Assembly (NCBI GenBank): GCA_039807745.1
Contig: JBDHRV010000002.1
Coordinates: 5,881 to 69,880 of the forward strand
Direction: 5' to 3'
Length of the DNA stretch: 64,000 nucleotides
From: JAEUMW01 sp039807745
GTDB lineage: Bacteria > Pseudomonadota > Gammaproteobacteria > Burkholderiales > JAEUMW01
Below, one piece after another: positions 9,488 to 20,680 of the stretch (within the stretch, counting starts at the first letter, position 1; the number at the start of each line of letters is the position of its first letter). Below the pieces are notes generated by a model. That model made no database searches. It had not been told where the DNA came from and worked only from the letters and a program-made list of their open reading frames with translations. Position numbers and translations under genes: made by a program.

Positions 9488-10675
9488 ATGTCGTCCGTCC
9501 AATCCCTCACCATCCTCGGATCGACCGGCAGTATCGGCGTCAACACGCTCGACGTGGTCGCCCGCCACCCGGACCGCTTCCGGGTCGTGGCGCTCTCCGC
9601 CCACACCCGGTCCGACGTGCTGTTCGACCAGTGCATGCGGTTTCGACCGCGCTATGCCGTGGCGGTCGACAGCCGCGCCGCGGGCGCGCTGCGCGAGCGC
9701 TTGCGCGGCGCGGGAACTCAGACCGAGGTGCTGTCCGGCGCCGCCGCGCTGGAGGAGATTGCCCGTCTGCCAGAAGCCGGCAGCGTGATGGCGGCCATCG
9801 TCGGGGCGGCTGGACTGCGCGCCGGGCTTGCCGCGGCGGAGGCCGGCAAGAAGGTGCTGCTCGCCAACAAGGAGGCGCTGGTCATGGCGGGCCCGATGTT
9901 CATCGATGCCGTGCGCCGCAACCGGGCGGTGTTGCTGCCCATCGACAGCGAACACAACGCTATATTCCAGGCGCTGCCGCGGGACTTTCGCGGCAATCTC
10001 GACGAGGTGGGCGTGCGCCGCATCCTCCTCACCGCTTCCGGCGGCCCCTTTCGCGATGCCGCACCCGACGCGCTGGCGGCCGTCACGCCCGCCGAGGCGT
10101 GTGCCCATCCCAACTGGAGCATGGGGCGGAAGATCTCGGTCGATTCGGCGACCCTCATGAACAAGGGTCTCGAGGTGATCGAGGCGCACTGGCTCTTCGA
10201 TGCGCCGCCCGAGCGCATCCAGGTGGTGATCCATCCCCAGAGCGTGATTCACTCGATGGTGGAGTACATCGACGGGTCGGTCCTCGCGCAGCTCGGCAAC
10301 CCGGACATGCGCACGCCGATCGCTCACGCGCTGGCCTTCCCCGAACGCATCGATGCGGGCGTCACGGCCCTGGATCTGGTGCAGGTCGGCGCGCTAACGT
10401 TCGCGGCGCCGGACCCGCAGCGCTTCCCGTGTCTCGGCCTCGCCTACGCAGCGCTGCGGGCAGGTGGCACCGCCCCCGCCATCCTGAACGCGGCGAACGA
10501 GGTCGCGGTGGCGGCGTTTCTCGACAACCGCCTGCGCTTTCTGGAGATTCCGCGGATCATCGATGCCGTGATGCAGCGGGTCCCGGGTGCGAGCGCAACA
10601 TCGATCGAAGACATTCTCGATGCCGATGGCCGCGCGCGGGATGCAGCATCGGCGCTGCTCAGGGCGGCCGCGTGA
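9488..10675 (+). CDS. dxr: 1-deoxy-D-xylulose 5-phosphate reductoisomerase
   Basis: 395 residues. It makes 2-C-methyl-D-erythritol 4-phosphate, the second step of the MEP isoprenoid pathway that feeds uppS. The NADPH-binding start [17 protein letters not shown], the substrate loops [13 protein letters not shown] and [10 protein letters not shown], and the metal site [18 protein letters not shown] are all present. Length is normal. Confidence 0.97.
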   Translation: MSSVQSLTILGSTGSIGVNTLDVVARHPDRFRVVALSAHTRSDVLFDQCMRFRPRYAVAVDSRAAGALRERLRGAGTQTEVLSGAAALEEIARLPEAGSVMAAIVGAAGLRAGLAAAEAGKKVLLANKEALVMAGPMFIDAVRRNRAVLLPIDSEHNAIFQALPRDFRGNLDEVGVRRILLTASGGPFRDAAPDALAAVTPAEACAHPNWSMGRKISVDSATLMNKGLEVIEAHWLFDAPPERIQVVIHPQSVIHSMVEYIDGSVLAQLGNPDMRTPIAHALAFPERIDAGVTALDLVQVGALTFAAPDPQRFPCLGLAYAALRAGGTAPAILNAANEVAVAAFLDNRLRFLEIPRIIDAVMQRVPGASATSIEDILDADGRARDAASALLRAAA

Positions 10676-10805
10676 GCGCCATGTTCCGTCCGCAGGCACG
10701 TGCCATCCTGCTCGGACTCACCGCGGGCGGGCTTCGAGGAGCGTCGAGCGCAAGACCGCGGTGGCGCGGGGCCCGACCACCATACCCCGGACTGGAGGTG
10801 AAACT

Positions 10806-12173
10806 GTGAGCTTGATCACCACGATCGTCGCGTTTCTAGTCGCGCTCGGCCTGCTCATCGTGTTTCACGAGTACGGTCACTATCTCGCGGCACGGTTCTT
10901 CGACGTGAAGGTGCTGCGTTTTTCGGTCGGCTTCGGGCGGCCGATTCTCTCGCGCCGGCGCGGGCCAGATCAGACGGAGTGGGCACTCGGGGGCTTTCCC
11001 CTGGGCGGCTACGTGAAGATGCTGGACGAGCGCGAGGGTCCGGTTGCACCGGCGGAGGCCCATCGAGCGTTCAACCGGCAATCGGTCTACAAGCGATTCG
11101 TGATCGTCGCGGCGGGGCCGATCGCGAACTTCCTGCTCGCGATCCTGCTGTACTGGGGCCTCTTTCTCTCCGGCGTGCCGGGCGTGAAGCCGATGATCGG
11201 TCCGCCCATACCCGATTCGCCCGCCGCCGCCGCGGGCTTCGAGCCGGGTGAGACGCTCACGCGGGTCGACGGTGCGGTCATGCAGACGTGGCAGGACGCG
11301 CGCTGGGCGCTGCTCAAGGCCGGCATCGCACGCAGCAGCGTGAACATAGAAACCATCCGACCAGGTGGCACGGTCGCCCATCGCACGCTCGACCTGTCCG
11401 GGCTCGGGCCGGATGACCTCGACGGCGAGTTCATCGAGACCATCGGTCTCACACGCTTCCAGCCGCAGCTCGCGCCGAAGGTGGGACAGGTGCTCTCCGG
11501 CCGACCTGCCGAGCGCGCCGGACTCAAGGTGGGGGACGAGATCGTCGCCATCGATGGCACTGCGATCCGGCACTGGGCAGACGTCGTGCGCGCGATCAGC
11601 GAGGCTGCGGACGAAACGCTCGAGATCGAGGTGCGGCGCGCGAATGGCGTCGCGGACATCGTGACCGTCGTGCCCGAAGCGGTTACCGAGAACGGGCGGC
11701 GGGTGGGGCGCATCGGGTTCGCGCCACTGGTCGATCCGCGCGCCACGGAGCACCTGCGCACCGAGATCCGCTACGGTTTCTTCGAAGGCTTCGGGCGTGC
11801 CGTCGCGCGCACCTGGGAGATGTCGATCTTCAGCCTGAAGATGATGGGGAAGATGATCCTGGGTGACGTGTCGCTCAAGAACCTCAGCGGACCGCTCACC
11901 ATCGCGGATTACGCCGGCCAGTCGGCGCAGATGGGATGGGTGCCGTACCTGAGCTTCCTCGCGCTCGTGAGCGTGAGTCTCGGCGTGCTGAATCTGCTGC
12001 CGATCCCGTTATTGGACGGCGGGCACTTGATGTATTATATCGCCGAAATAATCAAGGGCAGACCCGTTTCGGAACGAGCGCTGGAACTGGGGCAGCATGT
12101 CGGCATCGCCCTGTTGTTCACGCTGATGGCCTTCGCCATCTATAACGACATAACCCGCCTGCTCGGCGGCTGA
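10806..12173 (+). CDS. rseP: Site-2 intramembrane zinc protease
   Basis: 455 residues. In E. coli it cuts the anti-sigma factor RseA in the inner membrane after DegS, releasing sigma-E. The zinc motif HEYGH is in the first membrane segment (about residues 20-24), two PDZ domains follow (about 120-290), and the LLPIPLLDGGHL motif supplying the second catalytic site is near 400. I chose GTG 10806, preceded by GGAGG at 10794-10798. The frame is open further upstream but would overlap dxr. Directly before bamA, matching its envelope-stress role. Confidence 0.95.
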   Translation: MSLITTIVAFLVALGLLIVFHEYGHYLAARFFDVKVLRFSVGFGRPILSRRRGPDQTEWALGGFPLGGYVKMLDEREGPVAPAEAHRAFNRQSVYKRFVIVAAGPIANFLLAILLYWGLFLSGVPGVKPMIGPPIPDSPAAAAGFEPGETLTRVDGAVMQTWQDARWALLKAGIARSSVNIETIRPGGTVAHRTLDLSGLGPDDLDGEFIETIGLTRFQPQLAPKVGQVLSGRPAERAGLKVGDEIVAIDGTAIRHWADVVRAISEAADETLEIEVRRANGVADIVTVVPEAVTENGRRVGRIGFAPLVDPRATEHLRTEIRYGFFEGFGRAVARTWEMSIFSLKMMGKMILGDVSLKNLSGPLTIADYAGQSAQMGWVPYLSFLALVSVSLGVLNLLPIPLLDGGHLMYYIAEIIKGRPVSERALELGQHVGIALLFTLMAFAIYNDITRLLGG

Positions 12174-12179
12174 TCCGGG

Positions 12180-14453
12180 ATGAAGAAACGCCTCCTCGCA
12201 GTTCTGCTGCTGTCATTCTACGCGTCCCGTGCTTTTTCCTTCGAACCCTTCGTCGTGCGGGACATTCGCGTCGAGGGCATCCAGCGGACCGAGGCCGGCA
12301 CCGTCTTCAGCTACCTGCCGGTGAGGGTGGGCGAGACCATGACCGAGGAGGCGGCCGCGGCGGCGATCCGCTCCCTGTATGCCACCGGCTTTTTCAAGGA
12401 CGTGCGCCTGGAGGTGGAGGGCAACGTTCTCATCGTCATGGTCGAGGAGCGTCCGGCGATCGCGCAGATCGAGATCAGCGGCAACAAGGAATTCGACAAG
12501 GAAGCGCTGAAAAAGGGCTTGAAGCAGATCGGGCTCGCGGAGTCGCGCATCTACGACCGGGCGCTGCTGGAACGGGCGGAGCAGGAGTTGAAGCGCCAGT
12601 ACATCAGCAAAGGGAAGTACGGCGTGAAGATCACCACCACGGTGACGCCGCTCGACCGCAACCGGGTGTCGATCACCTTCAACATCAACGAAGGTGATGT
12701 CGCCAAGATCCGCAGCATCAACATCGTCGGCAACAAGGCTTTTCCGGAAAAGGAGCTCCTGAGTCAGATCAACCTGACGACACCGGGCTGGATCACCTGG
12801 TTCACGAAGAACGATCAGTACTCGAAGCAGAAGCTCGCGGGCGATCTCGAGACCCTGCGCTCCTTCTATCTCAATCGCGGCTATCTCGAGTTCGACATCG
12901 AGTCCACTCAGGTCTCGATCACGCCCGACAAGAAGGACATCTACATCACCATCAACGTCTCCGAGGGGCCCCAGTTCCGCGTGTCGGACGTGAAGCTCGC
13001 GGGCGATCTCATCGTGCCCGAAGCGGAGCTCACGCCACTCATCAAGCTCAAGCCCGGCGAGATCTTCTCGCGCGAGAAGCTGACCGAATCGACCAAGGCG
13101 ATCAGCGATCGGCTCGGCAACGAGGGCTATGCCTTTGCCAACGTGAACGCCGCGCCCGAGGTCAACAAGGACGCGGACACCGTCAGTTTCGTGCTCTTCG
13201 TCGATCCGGGACGGCGCGTCTACATTCGCCGCATCAACGTGGCGGGCAACACGCGCACCCGGGACGAAGTCATTCGGCGCGAGATGCGGCAGATGGAGGC
13301 GGGGTGGTACGACTCGCGTAAGATCCAGCGCTCCAAGCAGCGCGTCGACAAGCTCGGCTACTTCAGCGAGGTGAACGTCGAGACCCCGGCGGTGCAAGGC
13401 ACGACGGATCAGGTGGACGTCAACATGAGCGTGGTCGAGCGACCCACGGGCAACGTGCTTTTCGGCGCGGGCTTTTCGAGCGCAGACAAGATCATCCTGT
13501 CGGCGTCGGTCTCGCAGAACAACATTTTCGGGTCGGGCAACGCGCTGTCGCTGCAGGTGAACGGCGGGCGGGTGAACTCCATCGCGTCACTCTCCTTCAC
13601 CAATCCCTACTTCACGCAGGACGGGGTGAGCGCCGGGTTCGATGTCTACCGGCGCAAGACGAACACCTCGAACCTGAGCGGTGTCGCGCCGTATATCAAC
13701 ACCACGACTGGCGCCGGTGTGCGCTTCGGATTCCCGCTCGCGGAGACCGACTTCATCAATTTCGGGCTCGGTTTCGAGTACATCCAGATCGAGCTCTTCG
13801 CCAACAGCCCGCTGCGCTTCCGCGAGTTCGTGAACGAGTTTGGAGCCGACACCACGTCACTCAACCTCACCACCAGCTGGGCGCGCGATCGGCGGGACAG
13901 CGTCATCTGGCCGACCAGTGGGCCGCTCACCCGGGTGATAGGCGAGCTCGGTATACCGCCGGCCGATCTCACTTATTACAAGACGTCGTTCCAACAACAG
14001 TACTATTACCCCTTCACGGAACGCTGGGTCGGTTTCGTCAACGCCGAACTCGGGGTGGCGGGCGGTTACGACAACAAGTCGCTGCCGTTCTTCAAGAACT
14101 TCTTCGTGGGTGGCGTGAATTCGGTGCGCGGTTACCGGACGGGGACGATCGGCCCGAAGGACATTCAAGGCGCCGCGGTCGGTGCCGACAAGAAAATCGT
14201 GCTCAACGCGGAAGTGCTTTTCCCTCTCCCCGGCATGGGCAAGGACAAGTCCATCCGCATGATCGCCTTTGCAGACGCCGGTACGGTGTCCGATTCGTGG
14301 GATCTTTTCTCCGAGATGCGATACTCGGCCGGACTCGGCGTGAACTGGTTCTCACCCTTCGGACCGCTCAAGGTTTACGTCGCCAAGGCCATCAATCCGG
14401 ATCCGAGGGACCAGACGGAGGTTTTCCAGTTCACGTTCGGCACGCAGTTTTGA
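12180..14453 (+). CDS. bamA: Outer membrane protein assembly factor BamA
   Basis: 757 residues with a cleavable signal peptide ([20 protein letters not shown]). Five POTRA domains cover roughly residues 25-420, each with the hydrophobic-IxxEGnx pattern (for example [18 protein letters not shown]). A C-terminal 16-strand beta barrel follows, containing [11 protein letters not shown] (the conserved VRGF/Y-type motif in loop 6) and ending in phenylalanine (FGTQF), the usual barrel signal. It inserts outer membrane proteins. skp, encoding a partner chaperone, follows. Confidence 0.97.
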   Translation: MKKRLLAVLLLSFYASRAFSFEPFVVRDIRVEGIQRTEAGTVFSYLPVRVGETMTEEAAAAAIRSLYATGFFKDVRLEVEGNVLIVMVEERPAIAQIEISGNKEFDKEALKKGLKQIGLAESRIYDRALLERAEQELKRQYISKGKYGVKITTTVTPLDRNRVSITFNINEGDVAKIRSINIVGNKAFPEKELLSQINLTTPGWITWFTKNDQYSKQKLAGDLETLRSFYLNRGYLEFDIESTQVSITPDKKDIYITINVSEGPQFRVSDVKLAGDLIVPEAELTPLIKLKPGEIFSREKLTESTKAISDRLGNEGYAFANVNAAPEVNKDADTVSFVLFVDPGRRVYIRRINVAGNTRTRDEVIRREMRQMEAGWYDSRKIQRSKQRVDKLGYFSEVNVETPAVQGTTDQVDVNMSVVERPTGNVLFGAGFSSADKIILSASVSQNNIFGSGNALSLQVNGGRVNSIASLSFTNPYFTQDGVSAGFDVYRRKTNTSNLSGVAPYINTTTGAGVRFGFPLAETDFINFGLGFEYIQIELFANSPLRFREFVNEFGADTTSLNLTTSWARDRRDSVIWPTSGPLTRVIGELGIPPADLTYYKTSFQQQYYYPFTERWVGFVNAELGVAGGYDNKSLPFFKNFFVGGVNSVRGYRTGTIGPKDIQGAAVGADKKIVLNAEVLFPLPGMGKDKSIRMIAFADAGTVSDSWDLFSEMRYSAGLGVNWFSPFGPLKVYVAKAINPDPRDQTEVFQFTFGTQF

Positions 14454-14517
14454 GCCGCGCGAGAGGGGACGAATCTTGCCGCGGCCGCTTTATTTGGGAA
14501 TCGAATCAGGAGGCACT

Positions 14518-15018
14518 ATGAGGAAGAGGAAGCTGGTGGCGGTGATCGCAGCTTCCCTGCTCTGGACGGGAAGCCTGGGTGCCGAGGAACTGCGGATCGG
14601 CGTCGTTCGCACCGACCGCATCCTGCAGGAGTCCGGCCCCATGATCAAGGCGCAAAAGAAGCTGGAAAAGGAGTTCGCCACCCGCGAGCAGGAATTGCAG
14701 AAGGTCGCGAAGCAGGCGCGCGACCTGCAAACCCAGCTCGAGAAGGAAGGAGTGACCCTGTCGGAGTCCGACCGGCGCGCCAAGGAACAGGAGCTCAATC
14801 GCGTCAATCGCGACCTGCAGAGGATGCAACGCGAGCTGCGCGAGGATTACAATCTGCGCCGCAACGAAGAGTGGTCGGCGGTGCTCGAGCGCGTGAACAA
14901 GGTCATTAACGGCATCGCGGAGCAGGAAAAGTACGACCTCATCCTGCAGGACGCCGTGTATGTGAGCAAGCGCGTCGACATTACGGACAAGGTCCTGAAG
15001 GCGCTGGCGGACAAGTGA
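14518..15018 (+). CDS. skp: Periplasmic chaperone Skp/OmpH
   Basis: 166 residues. It holds unfolded outer membrane proteins on the way to BamA. A signal peptide ([22 protein letters not shown]) is followed by [13 protein letters not shown], the family start, and a long charged coiled-coil region (about 45-135) forming the tentacles. I chose ATG 14518 with AGGAGG at 14508-14513. An earlier in-frame start at 14476 would put 14 residues before the signal peptide. Lies between bamA and lpxD as in E. coli. Confidence 0.93.
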   Translation: MRKRKLVAVIAASLLWTGSLGAEELRIGVVRTDRILQESGPMIKAQKKLEKEFATREQELQKVAKQARDLQTQLEKEGVTLSESDRRAKEQELNRVNRDLQRMQRELREDYNLRRNEEWSAVLERVNKVINGIAEQEKYDLILQDAVYVSKRVDITDKVLKALADK

Positions 15019-15082
15019 TACCCGGGACGTCGGGAGAACGGCGTCTCTTCGGTGGTCGAGGACAACGGGAGAGCCTCGCATC

Positions 15083-16102
15083 GTGAAGCTCCAGGAGATC
15101 GTCACGCGGTTCGGCGGCGAGTTGCTCGGATCGCCGGAGACGGACGTCACTCGCATCGTGCCCCTTGAGCGTGCCGGTGTGGGGGACCTTGCCTTCGTGA
15201 GCTCGGCGAAGCAGGCTTGGCGACTCGAGACGACGGCAGCAGGCGCCGTGATTCTCGGTCCGGAGTTGCGCGATGCCACCGCTCGGCCGCGCATCGTGTG
15301 CGCCAATCCGTACGCTTACTTCGCCCGCGTGAGCGCGGTGCTGCACCCCGCGCCGGCGCACGCTGCGGGGGTGCACGCGGCCGCGGTTGTCACGCCGGGC
15401 GCCAAGGTCGACGCGTCCGCGAGCGTGGCCGCCGGCGCCTGGGTGGGCGAAGGAGCCTGTGTCGGCGCCCGCTCGGTGATCGAGTCGGGTGCGCGCGTCG
15501 GCGCGGGCGCCCGGATCGGCGAGGACTGTCACCTGTATCCGAACGCCGTCGTCTATCACGGCTGCGTACTCGGCAACCGGGTCGCGCTGCACGGCGGGGC
15601 GGTCATCGGCGCCGACGGTTTCGGCCTCGCGCCCGACGAAGGCCGTTGGGTGAAGATTCCGCAGATTGGCCGTGTCGTCATCGGCGACGACGTCGAGATC
15701 GGCGCCAACAGCACCGTCGATCGCGGTACGCTGGACGACACCGTGATCGAGGAGGGTGTCAAGATCGACAACCAGGTGCAGATCGGTCATAACTGTCGAA
15801 TCGGGGCCCACACGGCGATCGCGGCTTGCGTGGGCGTCGCCGGCAGCACCCGTGTCGGGCGCCGCTGCCGCATCGCAGGCGCGGCGATGATTCAGGGACA
15901 CATCGAGATCTGCGACGATGTCACAATCTCGGCCGCTACTGCGATCATGAAGTCGATTCGCGAGCCTGGCACCTACACGTCGATCTACCCGTTCCAGGAG
16001 CACCGAGCATGGATCAGGAACGCAGCGCACCTGCGTCACATGGACAGCCTGGTGGAGAAAATCAAAGCGATCGAGAAGCGCCTGCAAGAACTGGGAGGAT
16101 GA
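15083..16102 (+). CDS. lpxD: UDP-3-O-acylglucosamine N-acyltransferase
   Basis: 339 residues; third step of lipid A synthesis. After an N-terminal uridine-binding domain (about 1-100) comes a left-handed beta helix of hexapeptide repeats (about 100-320). The catalytic His region [19 protein letters not shown] is intact. It starts at GTG 15083. The stop TGA overlaps an in-frame ATG of fabZ, but the better fabZ start is 9 bases on. Confidence 0.95.
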   Translation: MKLQEIVTRFGGELLGSPETDVTRIVPLERAGVGDLAFVSSAKQAWRLETTAAGAVILGPELRDATARPRIVCANPYAYFARVSAVLHPAPAHAAGVHAAAVVTPGAKVDASASVAAGAWVGEGACVGARSVIESGARVGAGARIGEDCHLYPNAVVYHGCVLGNRVALHGGAVIGADGFGLAPDEGRWVKIPQIGRVVIGDDVEIGANSTVDRGTLDDTVIEEGVKIDNQVQIGHNCRIGAHTAIAACVGVAGSTRVGRRCRIAGAAMIQGHIEICDDVTISAATAIMKSIREPGTYTSIYPFQEHRAWIRNAAHLRHMDSLVEKIKAIEKRLQELGG

Positions 16103-16107
16103 CATCC

Positions 16108-16554
16108 ATGAACCAGATGGAAATCACGGAAGTCCTGCGCTACCTGCCCCACCGTTATCCGTTTCTGCTGGTCGACCGGGTGCTGTCGCTCGAGCCGGGA
16201 AAGAACATCGTAGGTCTCAAGAACGTGACCATCAACGAGCCGTTCTTCCAGGGACACTTTCCCCATCACCCGGTGATGCCCGGCGTGCTCATCGTCGAGT
16301 CGCTCGCCCAGGCGGCGGCGATTCTCCAGTTCAAGAGCAGCGACACCCCCGCCGACGACAGCTATGCCTACTACTTCGTGGGCATCGACCGTGCGCGCTT
16401 CCGGGCGCCGGTGGGCCCGGGCGATCAGCTGGTGCTGAACGTGGAGCTCGTGCGCTTCATGCGTGGCATCTGGAAGTTCGCAGCTGCCGCCAGGGTCGGC
16501 GAGACGCTGGTCGCCGAGGCCGAGCTCATGTGCACCGTGCGCTCGCTCAAATGA
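16108..16554 (+). CDS. fabZ: (3R)-hydroxyacyl-ACP dehydratase
   Basis: 148 residues, hot-dog fold. It dehydrates 3-hydroxyacyl-ACP in fatty acid elongation and competes with LpxA and LpxD for hydroxyacyl-ACP. The signature [13 protein letters not shown] and the active-site block [16 protein letters not shown] (catalytic His, Glu nearby) are clear. I chose ATG 16108 because GGGAGG at 16093-16098 is correctly spaced for it. The ATG at 16099 has no room for a ribosome site. Stop overlaps lpxA by 4 bases. Confidence 0.96.
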   Translation: MNQMEITEVLRYLPHRYPFLLVDRVLSLEPGKNIVGLKNVTINEPFFQGHFPHHPVMPGVLIVESLAQAAAILQFKSSDTPADDSYAYYFVGIDRARFRAPVGPGDQLVLNVELVRFMRGIWKFAAAARVGETLVAEAELMCTVRSLK

Positions 16555-17321
16555 TTCACCCGACCGCCATCGTCCACCACGGGGCTCGCCTCGCGTCCGA
16601 CGTGGAGGTCGGGCCCTACGCCGTGATCGGCGACGCTGTCGAGGTCGGCGCGGGCAGTTCGATCGGGGCCCATGCCGTGATCAACGGACCGACCCGCATC
16701 GGCCGCGACAACCGCATCTTCCAGTTCGTCTCCCTGGGCGAGATGCCGCAGGACAAGAAGTACCGTGGCGAGCGCACCTCGCTCGAGATCGGCGACGGCA
16801 ACACCATCCGCGAGTTCTGCACGTTCAATCGCGGCACGGTGCAGGACGCCGGCGCCACCCGCGTCGGGAACGACAACTGGATCATGGCCTACGTGCATCT
16901 CGCACACGACTGCCAGATCGGCAGCCACACCGTGTTCGCCAACAATGCGCAACTCGCCGGCCACGTGCATGTCGGCGATCACGCGATCCTCGGCGGGTTC
17001 ACGGTGGTCCACCAGTACGTGCGCATCGGCGCTCACGCCATCACCGCCATGGGCACGATCGTGCTGCAGGACATCCCGCCCTTCGTGACCGCGGCCGGCA
17101 ACACTGCCAAGCCGTACGGCATCAACTCCGAGGGTCTCAAGCGGCGCGGCTTCAGCGCCGAAACCATCGCGCAGATCAAGCGTGCGTACAAGAGCCTTTA
17201 CCGCTCCGGACTCTCGCTCGAAGACGCACGCCTGGAGATCGCGAGGCAGTTCACCGATTGCGCAGCACTGGAGCCGCTGGTCGACTTTCTCGATCAGTCG
17301 AGCCGCGCCATCATCCGGTAG
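16551..17321 (+). CDS. lpxA: UDP-N-acetylglucosamine acyltransferase
   Basis: 256 residues; first step of lipid A synthesis. Starts with [16 protein letters not shown] and continues as hexapeptide repeats. The catalytic His is in [15 protein letters not shown], and [14 protein letters not shown] follows. The C-terminal helical domain (from about 190) is present. The ATG overlaps the fabZ stop as ATGA, suggesting translational coupling. An upstream in-frame ATG at 16530 lies inside fabZ and would add seven non-family residues. Confidence 0.97.
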   Translation: MIHPTAIVHHGARLASDVEVGPYAVIGDAVEVGAGSSIGAHAVINGPTRIGRDNRIFQFVSLGEMPQDKKYRGERTSLEIGDGNTIREFCTFNRGTVQDAGATRVGNDNWIMAYVHLAHDCQIGSHTVFANNAQLAGHVHVGDHAILGGFTVVHQYVRIGAHAITAMGTIVLQDIPPFVTAAGNTAKPYGINSEGLKRRGFSAETIAQIKRAYKSLYRSGLSLEDARLEIARQFTDCAALEPLVDFLDQSSRAIIR

Positions 17322-17326
17322 CGTCC

Positions 17327-18532
17327 ATGAGCCTGGGTGGCAGACCGCCGCGCATCGGCATCGTCGCCGGGGAAGCCTCGGGCGACCAGCTCGGCAGCCA
17401 TCTCATGCAGGCGGTGCAGGCGCATTTCCCCGGCGCCACGTTCTTCGGCATCGGCGGGCCGAAGATGCAGGGCCTCGGCATGGATGTCTGGTTTCCGATG
17501 GAGAAGCTCGCGGTGCGCGGCTTCGTCGAAGTGCTGAAGCACTACAGCGAGATCGTCGGCATCCGGCGCAAGTTGAAGTCACGGCTGCTCGCAGCCAGGC
17601 CGGATCTTTTCATCGGCATCGATGCACCGGCGTTCAACATGGATCTGGAGACCGACCTGAAGCAGGCCGGTATCCCCACCATCCACTACGTCTGCCCGCA
17701 GTTCTGGGCGTGGAACCGGGGGCGGCTGCCCGCCATGCAGCGTGCCGTGTCGCGCATCCTGGCGCTCTTCCCGTTCGAGGTGCCGATGCTGGAGGAAGCG
17801 GGCATCCCCGCCACCTTCGTCGGCCACCCGCTCGCGGACATGCTGCCGGAGCGCCCGGATCGGGACGGGATGCGCGAACAGATGCGGCTGCCCAAGCAGG
17901 GGCTCGTCATCGCCATGCTTCCAGGCAGTCGTCAGGTGGAAGTGAAGGCGATGGGCAGTCTGTTCGTCCAGGCGGCCCGAGCGATCCTGGGGCAGAAACC
18001 CGATGCGCACTTTCTCGTACCGCTGGTGAGTCGCGAGACGCGCGTGCTCTTCGAGACTGCGCTATACGAGCACGCCCCGGACGGACTTCCTCTCACGATG
18101 CTCTATGGACACGCCCACGACGCGATGGTCGCGGCGGATGCGGTGCTGGTGGCATCCGGTACGGCATCGCTCGAAGCAGCGCTGCTCAAGCGGCCGATGG
18201 TGATCACCTACAAGCTGCCGAGCCTCACTTACTGGATCGCGAAGCGCCGCATCTATCTGCCCTACGTCGGGCTGCCCAACGTGCTGGCCGGCGAGTTCAT
18301 CGTCCCGGAGCTGATCCAGGACGATGCCACGCCGGAGCGCCTGGCGGAAACTCTGGTACGCATCCTGGATGACCCGGACGGGCGGCGCGCGTTGGACGCA
18401 CGCTTCGTCGAGATGCATCGCGCCCTCAAGCAGGACACGGCGCAGCGGGTGATCGAGGCGATATCGATCGTCCTCGGTGAGCGACCCGCGCTCGCGCGTC
18501 CCGCGCAGCGCCTGGCGGGGGAGGGCACTTGA
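17327..18532 (+). CDS. lpxB: Lipid-A-disaccharide synthase
   Basis: 401 residues. A GT-B-fold glycosyltransferase joining lipid X and UDP-diacylglucosamine at the inner membrane. Visible: [18 protein letters not shown] at the start, [28 protein letters not shown] and [22 protein letters not shown]. The start at 17327 is 5 bases after the lpxA stop; the open frame extends upstream only as an out-of-frame overlap with lpxA. Stop overlaps the rnhB start. Confidence 0.96.
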   Translation: MSLGGRPPRIGIVAGEASGDQLGSHLMQAVQAHFPGATFFGIGGPKMQGLGMDVWFPMEKLAVRGFVEVLKHYSEIVGIRRKLKSRLLAARPDLFIGIDAPAFNMDLETDLKQAGIPTIHYVCPQFWAWNRGRLPAMQRAVSRILALFPFEVPMLEEAGIPATFVGHPLADMLPERPDRDGMREQMRLPKQGLVIAMLPGSRQVEVKAMGSLFVQAARAILGQKPDAHFLVPLVSRETRVLFETALYEHAPDGLPLTMLYGHAHDAMVAADAVLVASGTASLEAALLKRPMVITYKLPSLTYWIAKRRIYLPYVGLPNVLAGEFIVPELIQDDATPERLAETLVRILDDPDGRRALDARFVEMHRALKQDTAQRVIEAISIVLGERPALARPAQRLAGEGT

Positions 18533-19119
18533 GCGGTGCGCAGCTGCTCGTGTGCGGCATGGACGAAGCCGGGCGCGGCCCGCTGGCGGGCCCGGTCGTC
18601 GCGGCGGCGGTGATCCTCGATCGGCGACGGCCGATCGCGGGCCTTGCGGATTCCAAAGTACTGTCGCCGCGGCGGCGCGAGGTGCTCGCCTTGCAGATCC
18701 GTGAACGCGCCCTCGCCTGGGCGCTGGGACGCGCGGAGGTCGAAGAGATCGACTGCCTGAACATCCTGCAGGCGACACTGCTCGCGATGCAGCGCGCGGT
18801 GTGCGCGCTGGGGATCGTGCCCGGGACAGCGCTGGTGGACGGCAATCGCTGCCCCGAGCTCCCGTTCCCGGCGCGCGCGATCGTGCAGGGCGATGCGTCC
18901 GTCCCCTGCATCTCGGCCGCCTCGATACTTGCGAAGACCGAGCGTGACGCGGCGATGCGGGCGCTGCACGCGCGCTTTCCCGACTACGGCTTCGACATCC
19001 ACAAGGGCTATCCGACCGCCAAGCACGTGGCAGCGCTGCGCAGGCACGGCGCATCGCCGGTGCACCGCAAGTCGTTCCACCCGGTCTGCGATCTCCTGCA
19101 CCAGCAAGCGCTGCTGTGA
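18529..19119 (+). CDS. rnhB: Ribonuclease HII
   Basis: 196 residues. It cuts RNA in RNA-DNA hybrids and single ribonucleotides in DNA. The active-site block [15 protein letters not shown] (Asp and Glu), [22 protein letters not shown] and HKGYPTAKH are intact. Starts at a TTG that overlaps the lpxB stop (TTGA). No other start precedes the conserved block. Place after lpxB is the usual proteobacterial one. Confidence 0.94.
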   Translation: MSGAQLLVCGMDEAGRGPLAGPVVAAAVILDRRRPIAGLADSKVLSPRRREVLALQIRERALAWALGRAEVEEIDCLNILQATLLAMQRAVCALGIVPGTALVDGNRCPELPFPARAIVQGDASVPCISAASILAKTERDAAMRALHARFPDYGFDIHKGYPTAKHVAALRRHGASPVHRKSFHPVCDLLHQQALL

Positions 19120-19571
19120 AGATCGCCGTCTTCTTTCACGTGCTGGGCGTGGTGGTGTGGGTCGGCGGGATGTTCTTCGCCTACTTGGCGCTGCGTCCGG
19201 CCGCCGCCCAACTCCTCGAACCGCCGCAGCGGCTCCCCCTGTGGCAGGAGACGCTCCGGCGCTTCTTCAACTGGGTCTGGCTCGCGGTGGTGCTCGTGCT
19301 CGCGAGCGGGCTGTGGATGCTGTTCCAGATGGGCGGCTTCGCAGGGGCACCCGTTTACGTTCACGCCATGCTGCTGCTCGGGCTGATCATGATGGCGATC
19401 TTCGTTCAGGTGTTCTTCATGCCCTTCCGGCGCCTCACGACGCACGCCGGCGCGAAGGACTGGAAAGCTGCCGGTGCAGCACTCAACGAGATCCGTCAGC
19501 GCGTCGCTCTCAATCTCGTCCTCGGGCTGCTCACCATCGCGATCGCCACCGTGGGCGCCGCAATACTCTGA
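19116..19571 (+). CDS. CopD-like integral membrane protein
   Basis: 151 residues with four hydrophobic segments (about 2-24, 50-72, 82-102 and 130-150). The first has [15 protein letters not shown], the His/Trp/Gly pattern of the CopD family, whose members are linked to copper transport or act as heme-binding membrane proteins. No catalytic function can be read. It starts at GTG overlapping the rnhB stop, so it is translated with the lpx-rnhB run. Copper handling is only a family-level guess. Confidence 0.7.
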   Translation: MKIAVFFHVLGVVVWVGGMFFAYLALRPAAAQLLEPPQRLPLWQETLRRFFNWVWLAVVLVLASGLWMLFQMGGFAGAPVYVHAMLLLGLIMMAIFVQVFFMPFRRLTTHAGAKDWKAAGAALNEIRQRVALNLVLGLLTIAIATVGAAIL

Positions 19572-19591
19572 CCGCACTCCCGAAAGCGGCG

Positions 19592-20434
19592 ATGAAGCAC
19601 ATCGGATCGCCCGCCAATCCGCTGTACCGGTCGTGGCTCAAGCTCGCGCGGTCGCGCCGCGAGCGCCGCAAACACGGTCTCGCACTGATCGACGGCGTGC
19701 ATCTGCTCGACGCGTATCTCGCGCACGGCGGCAAGCCGGAGCATGTACTCATCGCGGAGAGCAGCCAGTCGGGACAGGAGATTGCGGCAGTGGTGCGGCG
19801 ACTTCCCGCGCCCGCCGTAATCCTGGCCGACGCGCTGTTCGGATCGCTCACCGAGCTCGAGAGCCCGTCCGGCATCCTCGCCACGATCGGCATTCCCGGG
19901 CCGCTACCGCCTGTGGCTCCCGGCTGCTGGATTCTGCTGGAAGACATCCAGGATCCGGGCAACCTCGGCTCGATTCTCCGGTCGGCCGCGGCGGCAGGCG
20001 CGAGCGACGCCTGGCTGTCGAAGGGTTGTGCCGACGCCTGGTCGCCGAAGGTACTGCGGGCGGCAATGGGGGCGCATTTCTCTTTGCGGCTGCACGAGCG
20101 CGCCGACCTCGCGAACGCTGCACTGCGCTGCTCGGGTCAGGTAATCGCTCTGACCTCCGGCGGCATCCGATCGATCTTCGAGCTGGACCTGACGGGGCCG
20201 GTCGCCCTGGCCCTGGGAAACGAAGGAGCGGGACTCTCGGCGCATCTACGCGAGGCGGCCACTGACTGCGCCGCGATTCCGATGCCTGGCCGCACGGAGT
20301 CACTCAACGTCGCGGCCGCCGCCGCGATCTGCCTGTTCGAGCGCGTGCGACAGATCGCCGCCGGCGCTCGGCAGGCAACCCGACGCAGTCAGGCCTTGGA
20401 CGTCGAGCAGGTCTTGACGCCGAAGAGCGTGTAG
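19592..20434 (+). CDS. TrmH/SpoU-family RNA 2'-O-methyltransferase
   Basis: 280 residues. An N-terminal substrate-binding part (about 1-110, with LALIDGVHLLDAYLAHG) is followed by a SPOUT domain. The three SPOUT motifs are visible: LLEDIQDPGNLGSILRSAAAAG, VALALGNEGAGLS and IPMPGRTESLNVAAAAAICLF. These form the knotted SAM site that methylates a ribose in rRNA or tRNA. The exact target is unknown. I chose ATG 19592; the frame is open upstream but overlaps the membrane protein gene. Its 3' end overlaps the converging DUF2892 gene by 46 bases. Confidence 0.88.
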   Translation: MKHIGSPANPLYRSWLKLARSRRERRKHGLALIDGVHLLDAYLAHGGKPEHVLIAESSQSGQEIAAVVRRLPAPAVILADALFGSLTELESPSGILATIGIPGPLPPVAPGCWILLEDIQDPGNLGSILRSAAAAGASDAWLSKGCADAWSPKVLRAAMGAHFSLRLHERADLANAALRCSGQVIALTSGGIRSIFELDLTGPVALALGNEGAGLSAHLREAATDCAAIPMPGRTESLNVAAAAAICLFERVRQIAAGARQATRRSQALDVEQVLTPKSV

Positions 20435-20589
20435 GCCGGACACCAGCGCACGAGCGCGGTGAAGAGCGGCACCAGGCCGATGAGACCCCACCACTTGGCA
20501 TCGCCCTGGACGAAGAAGAACATGCTCAAGAGCCCGAGACCGACGATGATCCGAACCGCACGGTCGATTCCACCTACGTTCGCTTGCAT
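20389..20589 (-). CDS. DUF2892 (YgaP-like) small membrane protein
   Basis: 66 residues with two hydrophobic segments, the first being VRIIVGLGLLSMFFF. The pattern NVGGIDRAVRIIVG followed by WWGLIGLVPLFTALVRWCPAYTLFGV is that of DUF2892, found alone or fused to rhodanese domains (YgaP) in sulfur-related settings. A good ribosome site (GGGAGG) precedes the ATG. The upstream same-strand gene is a Crp/Fnr regulator, and a CRP-like dyad lies between them. The biochemical function is not known. Confidence 0.85.
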   Translation of the reverse strand: MQANVGGIDRAVRIIVGLGLLSMFFFVQGDAKWWGLIGLVPLFTALVRWCPAYTLFGVKTCSTSKA

Positions 20590-20629
20590 GATTGCCTCCC
20601 GCAGTTAAGAGTGATCGAAGACGTGTGTC

Positions 20630-20672
20630 AGCGTAGCGCTGGCGGTCGCTCCCGTCTGTAACCCAGGTCACA
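20630..20672 (-). promoter_or_regulatory. CRP/FNR-type operator with a class II promoter layout before DUF2892
   Basis: On the - strand 20672-20657 reads TGTGACCTGGGTTACA, an imperfect dyad matching the CRP pattern TGTGA-N6-TCACA in all but one base. On the same strand 20635-20630 reads TACGCT, a weak -10. If that is the -10, the dyad centre is at -41.5, the classic class II activator position. The regulator gene directly upstream is the obvious candidate ligand-responsive activator. The binding claim is inferred. Confidence 0.5.
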
Positions 20673-20680
20673 CGCGCCCA

